64,000 nt of DNA from positions 14,120,348-14,184,347 of the forward strand of contig NW_026262668.1 of assembly GCF_021869535.1 (NCBI RefSeq), read 5' to 3'. Shown here one piece after another: positions 11,299-26,200 of this stretch. The DNA is from Mytilus californianus. Its lineage: Eukaryota; Mollusca; Bivalvia; Mytilida; Mytilidae. Every line of letters starts with the position of its first letter. The stretch's first letter is position 1. The position numbers and the translations under genes were made by a program. Below the pieces are notes generated by a model. It did no database searches, was not told the origin of the DNA, and was given only the letters and a program-made list of their open reading frames with translations.

Positions 11299-11342
11299 AC
11301 ATCACTGAAGAGACATTAATTGTCGAAATCCGGATATGGTGT
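11299..11342 (+). ncRNA. Type-I hammerhead ribozyme, representative copy (satellite unit 2)
   Basis: Plus strand, 5' to 3': stem I ACATCA (11299-11304); core CTGAAGA; stem II GACA-TTAAT-TGTC; core GAAA (11325-11328); stem III U-A closing a CCGG loop; triplet AUA; cut expected after 11336; stem I partner TGGTGT (11337-11342). ACATCA and TGGTGT pair at all six positions. Predicted cut sites recur after 11875, 12414, 12953, 13491, 14030 and so on to 33964, 44 in all. Core lesions were seen only at units 1 (GAGA), 8, 10 and 12 (CTGAAGC), and 17, 21 and 23 (CCGA). The other 37 keep CTGANGA, GAAA and AUA. Transcripts of the plus strand could self-cleave to about 539-nt monomers. Confidence 0.85.
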
Positions 11343-13649
11343 ACAAACTTTTGCACCTCATGTTTGCGGTATACCATCTTTTCCGCAAGTTTATTGTCTT
11401 CTGTTAAGTAATAAATTATTTTAAGATCCAGTTTGTTACATCTGGTGATCCGTTTATTTGGCAATCGCCAATGGCAGTCAGCAGGGTTTAAGATCATCAG
11501 TTGTTCGACCTGCTAGTCAAATGCGTTTTGTTAAAATATACTTTTTCACTTTTTGGTCTTTTGGAAAATGTTGTTTGTGCTGTATTTAGACCCCTCTACC
11601 AAGACATTTGTTTTGCATGCACACGTATAAAAATTGCGGTTTTTATCCAACGCAATCATAGGTTTGAACGTTGTTTTCAATTTAGACTTGTTTATATATT
11701 TTTTCGTTTGTGCTTGTATTATATTTGCCTTCGGGTTTATATGATCAGTTCATCCTATTTCGACTCTTTCAAAATTTAAGAGTCTATCCTAAATTGAGGT
11801 AAATTATATGGCCTTCCAAATACCGTTTCGATTCCAAACATCACTGAAGAGACATTAATTGTCGAAATCCGGATATGGTGTACAAATTTTTGCACCTCAT
11901 GTATGCGGTATACCATCTTTTCCGCAAGTTAATTTTTTTCTGTTGGGTAATAAATTATTTTAAGATTCATTTTGTTACATCTGGTGATCAGTTTATTTGG
12001 CAATCGCCAATGGCAGTCAGCAGGGTTTAAGAACATCAGTTGTTCGACCTGCTAGTCAAATGCGTTTTGTTAAAATATACTTTTTCACTTTTTGGTCTTT
12101 TGGAAAATGTTGTTTGTGCTTTATTTAGACCCCTCTACCAAGAAATTTGTTTTGCATGCACACGTATACAAATTGCGGTTTTTATCCAACGCAATCATAG
12201 GTTTGAACATTGTTTTCAATTTAGACTTGTTTATATATTTTTTTGTTTGAGCTTGTATTATATTTGCCTTCGGGTTTATATGATCCGTTCATCCTATTTC
12301 GACTCTTTCAAAATTCAAGAGTCTATCCTAAATTGAGGTAAATTATATGGCCTTCCAAATACCGTTGCGATTCCGAACATCACTGAAGAGACATTAATTG
12401 TCGAAATCCGGATATGGTGTACAAATTTTTGCACCTGATGTATGCGGTATATCATCTTTTCCGCAAGTTTATTGTTTTCTCTTGGGTAATAAATTATTTT
12501 AAGATTCATTTTGTTACATCTGGTGATCAGTTTATTTGGCAATCGCCAATGGCAGTCAAAAGGGTTTAAGAACATCAGTTGTTCGACCTGGTAGTCAAAT
12601 GCGTTTTGTTAAAATATACTTTTTCACTTTTTGGTCTTTTGGAAAATGTTGTTTGTGCTTTATTTAGACCCCTCTACCAAGAAATTTGTTTTGCATGCAC
12701 ACGTATACAAATTGCGGTTTTTATCCAACGCAATCATAGGTTTGAACATTGTTTTCAATTTAGACTTGTTTATATATTTTTTTGTTTGAGCTTGTATTAT
12801 ATTTGCCTTCGGGTTTATATGATCCGTTCATCCTATTTCGACTCTTTCAAAATTCAAGAGTCTATCCTAAATTGAGGTAAATTATATGGCCTTCCAAATA
12901 CCGTTTCGATTCCGAACATCACTGAAGAGACATTAATTGTCGAAATCCGGATATGGTGTACAAATTTTTGCACCTGATGTATGCGGTATACCATCTTTTC
13001 CGCAAGTTTATTGTTTCTATTGAGTAATAAATTATTTTAAGATCCATTTTGTTACAACTGCTGATCAGTTTATTTGGCAATCGCCAATGGCAGTCAGCAG
13101 GGTTTAAGAACATCAGTTGTTCGACCTGCTAGTCAAATGCGTTTTGTTAAAATATACTTTTTCACTTTTTGGTCTTTTGGAAAGTGTTGTTTGTGCTGTA
13201 TTTAGACCCCTCTACCAAGAAATTTGTTTTGCATGCACACGTATAAAAATTGCGGTTTTTATCCAACGCAATCATAGGTTAGAACGTTGTTTTCAATTTA
13301 GACTTGTTTATATATTTTTTCGTTTGGTCTTGTACTATATTTGTCTTCGGGTTTATATGATCCGTTCATCCTATTTCGACTCTTTCAAAATTCAAGAGTC
13401 TATCCTAAATTGAGGTAAATTGTATGGCCTTCCAAATACCGTTTCGATTCCGAACATCACTGAAGAGACATCAATTGTCGAAATCCGAATATGGTGTACA
13501 AATTTTTGCACCTCATGTATGCGGTATACCATCTTTTCCGCAAGTTTATTGTTTTCTGTTGGGTAATAAATTATTTTAAGATCCATTTTGTTACATCTGG
13601 TGATCAGTTTATTTGGCAATCGCCAATGGCAGTCAACAGGGTTTAAGAA

Positions 13650-16600
13650 CATCAGTTGTTCGACCTGTTAGTCTAATGCGTTTTGTTAAAATATACTTTT
13701 TCACTTTTTGGTCTTTTGGAAAATGTTGTTTGTGCTGTATTTAGACCCCTCTACCAAGACATTTGTTTTGCATGCACACGTATAAAAATTGCGGTTTTTA
13801 TCCAACGCTAACATAGTTTTGAATGTTGTTTTGAATTTAGACTTGTTTATATATTTTTTCGTTTGGGCTTGTATTATATTTGCCTTCGGGTTTATATGAT
13901 TAATTGATCCTATTTCGACTCTTTCAAAATTCAAGAGTCTATCCTAAATTGAGGTAAATTATATGGCCTTCCAAATACCGTTTCTATTCCGAACATCACT
14001 GAAGAGACATTAATTGTCGAAATCCGGATATGGTGTACAAATTGTTGCACCTCATGTTTGCGGTATACCATCTTTTCCGCAAGTTTATTGTTTTCTGTTG
14101 GGTAATAAATTATTTTAAGATCCATTTTGTTACATCTGGTGATCAGTTTATTTGGCAATCGCCAATGGCAGTCAACAGGGTTTAAGAACATCAGTTGTTC
14201 GACCTGCTAGTCAAATGCGTTTTGTTAAAATATACTTTTCCTTTCACTTTTTGGTATTTTGGAAAATGTTGTTTGTGCTGTATTTAGACCCCTCTACCAA
14301 GAAATTTGTTTTGCATGCACACGTATAAAAATTGCGGTTTTTATCCAACGCAATCATAGGTTTGAACATTGTTTTCAATTTAGACTTGTTTATATATATT
14401 TTTTCGTTTGTGCTTGTATTATATTTGCCTTCGGGTTTATATGATCCGTTCACCCTATTTCGACTCTTTCAAAATTTAAGAGTCTATCCTAAATTGAGGT
14501 ATATTGTATGGCCTTCCAAATACCGTTTCGATTCCGAACATCACTGAAGCGACATTAATTGTCGAAATCCGGATATGGTGTACAAATTTTTGCACCTCAT
14601 GTTTGCGGTATACCACCTTTTCCGCAAGTTTATTGATTCTATTGGGTAATAAATTATTTTAAGATCCATTTTGTTACATCTGGTGATCCGTTTATTTGGC
14701 AATCGCCAATGGCAGTCAGCAGGGTTTAAGAACATCAGTTGTTCGACCAGCTAGTCAAATACGTTTTGTTAAAATATACTTTTCCACTTTTTGGTCTTTT
14801 GGAAAATGTTGTTTGTGCTGTATTTAGACCCCTCTACCAAGAAATTCGTTTTGCATGCACACGTATAAAAATTGCGGTTTTTATCCAACGCAATCAAAGG
14901 TTTGAACGTTGTTTTCAATTTAAGACTTGTTTATATATTTTTTCGTTTGGGCTTGTATTATATTTGCCTTCGGGTTTATATGATCCGTTCATCCTATTTC
15001 GACTCTTTCAAAATTCAAGAGTCTATCCTAAATTGAGGTAAATTATATGGCCTTCCAAATACCGTTTCGATTCCGAACATCACTGAGGAGACATTAATTG
15101 TCGAAATCCGGATATGGTGTACAAATTGTTGCACCTCATGTTTGCGGTATACCATCTTTTCCGCAAGTTTATTGTTTTCTGTTGGGTAATAAATTATTTT
15201 AAGATCCATTTTGTTACATCTGGTGATCAGTTTATTTGGCAATCGCCAATGGCAGTCAACAGGGTTTAAGAACATCAGTTGTTCGACCAGCTAGTAAAAT
15301 GCGTTTTGTTAAAATATACTTTTCCTTTCACTTTTTGGTATTTTGGAAAATGTTGTTTGTGCTGTATTTAGACCCCTCTACCAAGAAATTTGTTTTGCAT
15401 GCACACGTATAAAAATTGCGGTTTTTATCAAACGCAATCATAGGTTTGAACATTGTTTTCAATTTAGACCTGTTTATATATTTTTTCGTTTGTGCTTGTA
15501 TTATATTTGCCTTCGGGTTTATATGATCCGTTCATCCTATTTCGACTCTTTCAAAATTCAAGAGTCTATCCTAAATTGAGGTATATTGTATGGCCTTCCA
15601 AATACCGTTTCGATTCCGAACATCACTGAAGCGACATTAATTGTCGAAATCCGGATATGGTGTACAAATTTTTGCACCTCATGTTTGCGGTATACCATCT
15701 TTTCCGCAAGTTTATTGTTTCTATTGGGTAAAAAAGTATTTTAAGATCCATTTTGTTACATCTGGTGATCAGTTTATTTGGCAATCGCCAATGGCAGTCA
15801 ACAGGGTTTAAGAACATCAGTTGTTCGACCTGTTAGTCTAATGCGTTTTGTTAAAATATACTTTTTCACTTTTTGGTCTTTTGGAAAATGTTGTTTGTGC
15901 TGTATTTAGACCCCTCTACCAAGACATTTGTTTTGCATGCACACGTATAAAAATTGCGGTTTTTATCCAACGCTAACATAGTTTTGAATGTTGTTTTGAA
16001 TTTAGACTTGTTTATATATTTTTTCGTTTGGGCTTGTATTATATTTGCCTTCGGGTTTATATGATCCATTGATCCTATTTCGACTCTTTCAAAATTCAAG
16101 AGTCTATCCTAAATTGAGGTAAATTATATGGCCTTCCAAATACCGTTTCTATTCCGAACATCACTGAAGAGACATTAATTGTCGAAATCCGGATATGGTG
16201 TACAAATTGTTGCACCTCATGTTTGCGGTATACCATCTTTTCCGCAAGTTTATTGTTTTCTGTTGGGTAATAAATTATTTTAAGATCCATTTTGTTACAT
16301 CTGGTGATCAGTTTATTTGGCAATCGCCAATGGCAGTCAACAGGGTTTAAGAACATCAGTTGTTCGACCTGCTAGTCAAATGCGTTTTGTTAAAATATAC
16401 TTTTCCTTTCACTTTTTGGTATTTTGGAAAATGTTGTTTGTGCTGTATTTAGACCCCTCTACCAAGAAATTTGTTTTGCATGCACACGTATAAAAATTGC
16501 GGTTTTTATCCAACGCAATCATAGGTTTGAACATTGTTTTCAATTTAGACTTGTTTATATATATTTTTTCGTTTGTGCTTGTATTATATTTGCCTTCGGG

Positions 16601-17215
16601 TTTATATGATCCGTTCACCCTATTTCGACTCTTTCAAAATTTAAGAGTCTATCCTAAATTGAGGTATATTGTATGGCCTTCCAAATACCGTTTCGATTCC
16701 GAACATCACTGAAGCGACATTAATTGTCGAAATCCGGATATGGTGTACAAATTTTTGCACCTCATGTTTGCGGTATACCACCTTTTCCGCAAGTTTATTG
16801 ATTCTATTGGGTAATAAATTATTTTAAGATCCATTTTGTTACATCTGGTGATCCGTTTATTTGGCAATCGCCAATGGCAGTCAGCAGGGTTTAAGAACAT
16901 CAGTTGTTCGACCAGCTAGTCAAATACGTTTTGTTAAAATATACTTTTCCACTTTTTGGTCTTTTGGAAAATGTTGTTTGTGCTGTATTTAGACCCCTCT
17001 ACCAAGAAATTCGTTTTGCATGCACACGTATAAAAATTGCGGTTTTTATCCAACGCAATCAAAGGTTTGAACGTTGTTTTCAATTTAGACTTGTTTATAT
17101 ATTTTTTCGTTTGGGCTTGTATTATATTTGCCTTCGGGTTTATATGATCCGTTCATCCTATTTCGACTCTTTCAAAATTCAAGAGTCTATCCTAAATTGA
17201 GGTAAATTATATGGC
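13650..17215. repeat. Four-unit higher-order repeat in the satellite (2165 bp)
   Basis: The block at about 13650-15050 recurs 2165 bp later at about 15815-17215. It shares private variants: the TTTTCCTTTCAC insertion (14237 and 16402 regions), the CTGAAGC ribozyme lesion and the ATGCGTTTTG/ATACGTTTTG alternation. This shows segmental duplication of several units at once. Confidence 0.8.
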
Positions 17216-20200
17216 CTTCCAAATACCGTTTCGATTCCGAACATCACTGAGGAGACATTAATTGTCGAAATCCGGATATGGTGTACAAATTTTTGCACCT
17301 CATGTTTGCGGTATACCATCTTTTCCGCAAGTTTATTGTTTCTATTGGGTAATAAATTATTTTAAGATCCATTTTGTTACATCTGGTGATCCTTTTATTT
17401 GGCAATCGCCAATGGCAGTCAGCAGGGTTTAAGAACATCAGTTGTTCGACCAGCTAGTCAAATGCGTTTTGTTAAAATAAACTTTTCCACTTTTTGGTCT
17501 TTTGGAAAATGTTGTTTGTGCTGTATTTAGACCCCTCTACCAAGAAATTCGTTTTGCATGCACACGTATAAAAATTGCGGTTTTTATCCAACGCAATCAT
17601 AGGTTTGAACGTTGTTTTCAATTTAGACTTGTTTATATATTTTTTCGTTTGGGCTTGTATTATATTTGCCTTCGGGTTTATATGATCCGTTCATCCTATT
17701 TCGACTCTTTCAAAATTCAAGAGTCTATCCTAAATTGAGGTAAATTATATGGCCTTCCAAATACCGTTTCGATTCCGAACATCACTGAGGAGACATTAAT
17801 TGTCGAAATCCGGATATGGTGTACAAATTTTTGCACCTCATGTTTGCGGTATACCATCTTTTCCACAAGTTTATTGTTTTCTGTTGGGTAATAAATTATT
17901 TTTAGATCCATTTTGTTACATCTGGTGATCAGTTTATTTGGCAATTGCCAATGGCAGTCAACAGGGTTTAAGAACATCAGTTGTTCGACCTGCTAGTCAA
18001 ATGCGTTTTGTTAAAATATACTTTTTCACTTTTTGGTCTTTTGGAAAATGTTGTTTGTGCTGTATTTAGACCCCTGTACGAAGAAATTTGTTTTGCATGC
18101 ACACGTATAAAAAATGCGGTTTTTATCCAACGCAATCATAGGTTTGAACATTGTTTTCAATTTAGACTTGTTTATATATTTTTTCGTTTGGGCTTGTATT
18201 ATATTTGCCTTCGGGTTTATATGATCCGTTGATCCTATTTCGACTCTTTCAAAATTCAAGAGTCTATCCTAAATTAAGGTAAATTATATGGCCTTCCAAA
18301 TACCGTTTCTATTCCGAACATCACTGAAGAGACATTAATTGTCGAAATCCGGATATGGTGTACAAATTTTTGCACCTCATGTTTGCGGTATACCATCTTT
18401 TCCGCAAGTTTATTGTTTTCTGTTGGGTAATAAATTATTTTAAGATCCATTTTGTTACATCTGGCGATCCGTTTATTTGGCAATCGCCAATGGCAGTCAA
18501 CAGGGTTTAAGAACATCAGTTGTTCGACCTGCTAGTCAAATGCGTTTTGTTAAAATATACTTTTTCACTTTTTGGTCTTTTGGAAAATGTTGTTTGTGCT
18601 GTATTTAGACCCCTTTACCAAGAAATTTGTTTTGCATGCACACGTATAAAAATTGCGGTTTTTATCAAACGCAATCATAGGTTTGAAGATTGTTTTCAAT
18701 TTAGACTTGTTTATATATTTTTTCGTTTGGTCTTGTATTATATTTGCCTTCGGGTTTATATGATCCGTTCACCCTATTTCGACTCTTTCAAAATTCAAGA
18801 GTCTATCCTAAATTGAGGTAAATTATATGGCCTTCCAAATACCGTTTCGATTCCAAACATCACTGAAGAGACATTAAATGTCGAAATCCGGATATGGTGT
18901 ACAAATTTTTGCACCTCATGTTTGCGGTATACCATCTTTTCCGCAAGTTTATTGTTTCTGTTGGGTAATAAATTATTTTAAGATCCATTTTGTTACATCT
19001 GGTGATCCGTTATTTGGCAATCGCCAATGGCAGTCAGCAGGGTTTAAGAACATCAGTTGTTCGACCTGCTAGTCAAATGCGTTTTGTAAAAATATACTTT
19101 TTCACTTTTTGGTCTTTTGGAAATGTTGTTTGTGCTGTATTTAGACCCCTCTACCAAGAAATTTGTTTTGCATGCACACGTATAAAAGTTGCGGTTTTTA
19201 TCCAACGTAGTCATAGGTTTGAACGTTGTTTTCAATTTAGACTTGTTTATATATTTTTTCGTTTGGGCTTGTATTATATTTGCCTTCGGGTTTATATGAT
19301 CCGTTCATCCTATTTCGACTCTTTCAAAATTCAAGAGTCTATCCTAAATTGAGGTAAATTATATGGCCTTCTAAATACCGTTTCTATTCCGAACATCACC
19401 GAAGAGACATTAATTGTCGAAATCCGGATATGGTGTACAAATTTTTGCACCTCATGTTTGCGGTATACCATCTTTTCCGCAAGTTTATGGTTTTCTGTTG
19501 GGTAATAAATTATTTTAAGATCCATTTTGTTACATCTGGTGATCCGTTTATTTGGCAATCGCCAATGGCAGTCAACAGGGTTTAAGAACATCAGTTGTTC
19601 GACCTGCTAGTCAAATGCGTTTTGTTAAAATATACTTTTTCACTTTTTGGTCTTTTGGAAAATGTTGTTTGTGGTGTATTTAGACCCCTTTACCAAGAAA
19701 TTTGTTTTGCATGCACACGTATAAAAATTGCGGTTTTTATCAAACGCAATCATAGGTTTGAACATTGTTTTCAATTTAGACTTGTTTATATATTTTTTCG
19801 TTTGGGCTTGTATTATATTTGCCTTCGGGTTTATATGATCCGTTGATCGTATTTCGACTCTTTCAAAATTCAAGGGTCTATCCTAAATTGAGGTAAATTA
19901 TATGACCTTCCAAATACCGTTTCTAAACCGAACATCACTGAAGAGACATTAATTGTCGAAATCCGGATATGGTGTACAAATTTTTGCACCTCATGTTTGC
20001 GGTATACCATCTTTTCCGTAAGTTTATTGTTTCTGTTGGGTAATAAATTATTTTAGGATCCATTTTGTTACATCTGGTGATCCGTTTATTTGGCAATCGC
20101 CAATGGCAGTCAACAGGGTTTAAGAACATCAGTTGTTCGACCTGCTAGTCAAATGCGTTTTGTTAAAATATACTTTTTCACTTTTTGGTCTTTTGGAAAA

Positions 20201-23200
20201 TGTTGTTTGTGCTGTATTTAGACCCCTCTACCAAGAAATTTGTTTTGCATGCACACGTATAAAAGTTGCGGTTTTTCTCCAACGTAGTCATAGGTTTGAA
20301 CGTTGTTTTCAATTTTGACTTGTTTATATATTTTTTCGTTTGGGCTTGTATTATATTTGCCTTCGGGTTTATATGATCCGTTGATCCTATTTCGACTCTT
20401 TCAAAATTCAAGAGTCTATCCTAAATTGAGGTAAATTATATGGCCTTCCAAATACCGTTTCTATTCCGAACATCACTGAAGAGACATTAATTGTCGAAAT
20501 CCGGATATGGTGTACAAATTTTTGCACCTCATGTTTGCGGTATACCATCTTTTCCGCAAGTTTATTGTTTTCTGTTGGGTAATAAATTATTTTAAGATCC
20601 ATTTTGTTACATCTGGTGATCCGTTTATTTGGCAATCGCCAATGGCAGTCAACAGGGTTTAAGAACATCAGTTGTTCGACCTGCTAGTCAAATGCGTTTT
20701 GTTAAAATATACTTTTTCACTTTTTGGTCTTTTGGAAAATGTTGTTTGTGCTGTATTTAGACCCCTTTACCAAGAAATTTGTTTTGCATGCACACGTATA
20801 AAAATTGCGGTTTTTATCAAACGCAATCATAGGTTTGAACATTGTTTTCAATTTAGACTTGTTTATATATTTTTTCGTTTGGGCTTGTATTATATTTGCC
20901 TTCGGGTTTATATGATCCGTTCACCCTATTTCGACTCTTTCAAAATTCAAGAGTCTATCCTAAATTGAGGTAAATTATATGGCCTTCCAAATACCGTTTC
21001 GATTCCAAACATCACTGAAGAGACATTAATTGTCGAAATCCGGATATGGTGTAATAATTTTTGCACCTCATGTTTGCGGTATACCATCTTTTCCGCAAGT
21101 TTATTGTTTCTGTTGGGTAATAAATTATTTTAAGATCCATTTTGTTACATCTGGTGATCCGTTATTTGGCAATCGCCAATGGCAGTCAGCAGGGTTTAAG
21201 AACATCAGTTGTTCGACCTGCTAGTCAAATGCGTTTTGTTAAAATATACTTTTTCACTTTTTGGTCTTTTGGAAATGTTGTTTGTGCTGTATTTAGACCC
21301 CTCTACCAAGAAATTTGTTTTGCATGCACACGTATAAAAGTTGCGGTTTTTATCCAACGTAGTCATAGGTTTGAACGTTGTTTTCAATTTAGACTTGTTT
21401 ATATATTTTTTCGTTTGGGCTTGTATTATATTTGCCTTCGGGTTTATATGATCCGTTCATCCTATTTCGACTCTTTCAAAATTCAAGAGTCTATCCTAAA
21501 TTGAGGTAAATTATATGGCCTTCCAAATACCGTTTCTATTCCGAACATCACCGAAGAGACATTAATTGTCGAAATCCGGATATGGTGTACAAATTTTTGC
21601 ACCTCATGTTTGCGGTATACCATCTTTTCCGCAAGTTTATTGTTTTCTGTTGGGTAATAAATTATTTTAAGATCCATTTTGTTACATCTGGTGATCCGTT
21701 TATTTGGCAATCGCCAATGGCAGTCAACAGGGTTTAAGAACATCAGTTGTTCGACCTGCTAGTCAAATGCGTTTTGTTAAAATATACTTTTTCACTTTTT
21801 GGTCTTTTGGAAATGTTGTTTGTGGTGTATTTAGACCCCTCTACCAAGAAATTTGTTTTGCATGCACACGTATAAAAGTTGCGGTTTTTATCCAACGTAG
21901 TCATAGGTTTGAACGTTGTTTTCAATTTAGACTTGTTTATATATTTTTTCGTTTGGGCTTGTATTATATTTGCCTTCGGGTTTATATGATCCGTTCATCC
22001 TATTTCGACTCTTTCAAAATTCAAGAGTCTATCCTAAATTGAGGTAAATTATATGGCCTTCCAAATACCGTTTCTATTCCAAACATCACTGAAGAGACAT
22101 TAATTGTCGAAATCCGGATATGGTGTAATAATTTTTGCACCTCATGTTTGCGGTATACCATCTTTTCCGCAAGTTTATTGTTTCTGTTGGGTAATAAATT
22201 ATTTTAAGATCCATTTTGTTACATCTGGTGATCCGTTATTTGGCAATCGCCAATGGCAGTCAGCAGGGTTTAAGAACATCAGTTGTTCGACCTGCTAGTC
22301 AAATGCGTTTTGTTAAAATATACTTTTTCACTTTTTGGTCTTTTGGAAATGTTGTTTGTGCTGTATTTAGACCCCTCTACCAAGAAATTTGTTTTGCATG
22401 CACACGTATAAAAGTTGCGGTTTTTATCCAACGTAGTCATAGGTTTGAACGTTGTTTTCAATTTAGACTTGTTTATATATTTTTTCGTTTGGGCTTGTAT
22501 TATATTTGCCTTCGGGTTTATATGATCCGTTCATCCTATTTCGACTCTTTCAAAATTCAAGAGTCTATCCTAAATTGAGGTAAATTATATGGCCTTCCAA
22601 ATACCGTTTCTATTCCGAACATCACCGAAGAGACATTAATTGTCGAAATCCGGATATGGTGTACAAATTTTTGCACCTCATGTTTGCGGTATACCATCTT
22701 TTCCGTAAGTTTATTGTTTCTGTTGGGTAATAAATTATTTTAGGATCCATTTTGTTACATCTGGTGATCCGTTTAATTGGCAATCGCCAATGGCAGTCAG
22801 CAGGGTTTAAGAACATCAGTTGTTCGACCTGCTAGTCAAATGCGTTTTGTTAAAATATACTTTTTCACTTTTTGGTCTTTTGGAAAATGTTGTTTGTGCT
22901 GTATTTAGACCCCTTTACCAAGAAATTTGTTTTGCATGCACACGTATAAAAGCTGCGGTTTTTATCCAACGTAGTCATAGGTTTGAACGTTGTTTTCAAT
23001 TTAGACTTGTTTATATATTTTTTCGTTTGGGCTTGTATTATATTTGCCTTCGGGTTTATATGATCCGTTGATCCTATTTCGACTCTTTCAAAATTCAAGG
23101 GTCTATCCTAAATAGAGGTAAATTATATGGCCTTCCAAATACCGTTTCTATTCCGAACATCACTGAAGAGACATTAATTGTCGAAATCCGGATATGGTGT

Positions 23201-26200
23201 ACAAATTTTTGCACCTCATGTTTGCGGTATACCATCTTTTCCGTAAGTTTATTGTTTCTGTTGGGTAATAAATTATTTTAGGATCCATTTTGTTACATCT
23301 GGTGATCCGTTTATTTGGCAATCGCCAATGGCAGTCAGCAGGGTTTAAGAACATCAGTTGTTCGACCTGCTAGTCAAATGCGTTTTGTTAAAATATACTT
23401 TTTCACTTTTTGGTCTTTTGGAAAATGTTGTTTGTGCTGTATTTAGACCCCTTTACCAAGAAATTTGTTTTGCATGCACACGTATAAAAGTTGCTGTTTT
23501 TATCCAACGTAGTCATAGGTTTGAACGTTGTTTTCAATTTAGACTTGTTTATATATTTTTTCGTTTGGGCTTGTATTATATTTGCCTTCGGGTTTATATG
23601 ATCCGTTGATCCTATTTCGACTCTTTCAAAATTCAAGAGTCTATCCTAAATTGAGGTAAATTATATGGCCTTCCAAATACCGTTTCTATTCCGAACATCA
23701 CTGAAGAGATATTAATTGTCGAAATCCGGATATGGTGTACAAATTTTTGCACCTCATGTTTGCGGTATACCATCTTTTCCGCAAGTTTATTGTTTTCTGT
23801 TGGGTAATAAATTATTTTAAGATCCATTTTGTTACATCTGGTGATCCGTTTATTTGGCAATCGCCAATGGCAGTCAACAGGGTTTAAGAACATCAGTTGT
23901 TCGACCTGCTAGTCAAATGCGTTTTGTTAAAATATACTTTTTCACTTTTTGGTCATTTGGAAAATGTTGTTTGTGGTGTATTTAGACCCCTTTACCAAGA
24001 AATTTGTTTTGCATGCACACGTATAAAAATTGCGGTTTTTATCAAACGCAATCATAGGTTTGAACATTGTTTTCAATTTAGACTTGTTTATATATTTTTT
24101 CGTTTGGGCTTGTATTATATTTGCCTTCGGGTTTATATGATCCGTTCATCCTATTTCGACTCTTTCAAAATTCAAGAGTCTATCCTAAATTGAGGTAAAT
24201 TATATGGCCTTCCAAATACCGTTTCTATTCCAAACATCACTGAAGAGACATTAATTGTCGAAATCCGGATATGGTGTACTAATTTTTGCACCTCATGTTT
24301 GCGGTATACCATCTTTTCCGCAAGTTTATTGTTTCTGTTGGGTAATAAATTATTTTAAGATCCATTTTGTTACATCTGGTGATCCGTTTATTTGGCAATC
24401 GCCAATGGCAGTCAGCAGGGTTTAAGAACATCAGTTGTTCGACCTGCTAGTCAAATGCGTTTTGTTAAAATATACTTTTTCACTTTTTGGTCTTTTGGAA
24501 ATGTTGTTTGTGCTGTATTTTGACCCCTCTACCAAGAAATTTGTGTTGCATGCACACGTATAAAAGTTGCGGTTTTTATCCAACGTAGTCATAGGTTTGA
24601 ACGTTGTTTTCAATTTAGACTTGTTTATATATTTTTTCGTTTGGGCTTGTATTATATTTGCCTTCGGGTTTATATGATCCGTTCATCCTATTTCGACTCT
24701 TTCAAAATTCAAGAGTCTATCCTAAATTGAGGTAAATTATATGGCCTTCCAAATACCGTTTCTATTCCGAACATCACTGAAGAGACATTAATTGTCGAAA
24801 TCCGGATATGGTGTACAAATTTTTGCTCCTCATGTTTGCGGTATACCATCTTTTCCGCAAGTTTATTGTTTTCTGTTGGGTAATAAATTATTTTAAGATC
24901 CATTTTGTTACATCTGGTGATCCGTTTATTTGGCAATCGCCAATGGCAGTCAACAGGGTTTAAGAACATCAGTTGTTCGACCTGCTAGTCAAATGCGTTT
25001 TGTTAAAATATACTTTTTCACTTTTTGGTCTTTTGGAAAATGTTGTTTGTGGTGTATTTAGACCCCTTTACCAAGAAATTTGTTTTGCATGCACACGTAT
25101 AAAAATTGCGGTTTTTATCAAACGCAATCATAGGTTTGAACATTGTTTTCAATTTAGACTTGTTTATATATTTTTTCGTTTGGGCTTGTATTATATTTGC
25201 CTTCGGGTTTATATGATCCGTTCATCCTATTTCGACTCTTTCAAAATTCAAGAGTCTATCCTATATTGAGGTAAATTATATGGCCTTCCAAATACCGTTT
25301 CGATTCCGAACATCACTGAAGAGACATTAATTGTCGAAATCCGGATATGGTGTACTAATGTTTGCACCTCATGTTTGCGGTATACCATCTTTTCCGCAAG
25401 TTTATTGTTTTCTGTTGGGTAATAAATTATTTTAAGATCCATTTTGTTACATCTGGTGATCCGTTTATTTGGCAATCGCCAATGGCAGTCAACAGGGTTT
25501 AAGAACATCAGTTGTTCGACCTGCTAGTCAAATGCGTTTTGTTAAAATATACTTTTTCACTTTTTGGTCTTTTGGAAAATGTTGTTTGTGGTGTATTTAG
25601 ACCCCTTTACCAAGAAATTTGTTTTGCATGCACACGTATAAAAATTGCGGTTTTTATCAAACGCAATCATAGGTTTGAACATTGTTTTCAATTTAGACTT
25701 GTTTATATATTTTTTCGTTTGGGCTTGTATTATATTTGCCTTCGGGTTTATATGATCCGTTCATCCTATTTCGACTCTTTCAAAATTCAAGAGTCTATCC
25801 TAAATTGAGGTAAATTATATGGCCTTCCAAATACCGTTTCTATTCCAAACATCACTGAAGAGACATTAATTGTCGAAATCCGGATATGGTGTACTAATTT
25901 TTGCACCTCATGTTTGCGGTTTACCATCTTTTCCGCAAGTTTATTGTTTCTGTTGGGTAATAAATTATTTTAAGATCCATTTTGTTACATCTGGTGATCC
26001 GTTTATTTGGCAATCGCCAATGGCAGTCAGCAGGGTTTAAGAACATCAGTTGTTCGACCTGCTAGTCAAATGCGTTTTGTTAAAATATACTTTTTCACTT
26101 TTTGGTCTTTTGGAAATGTTGTTTGTGCTGTATTTAGACCCCTCTACCAAGAAATTTGTTTTGCATGCACACGTATAAAAGTTGCGGTTTTTATCCAACG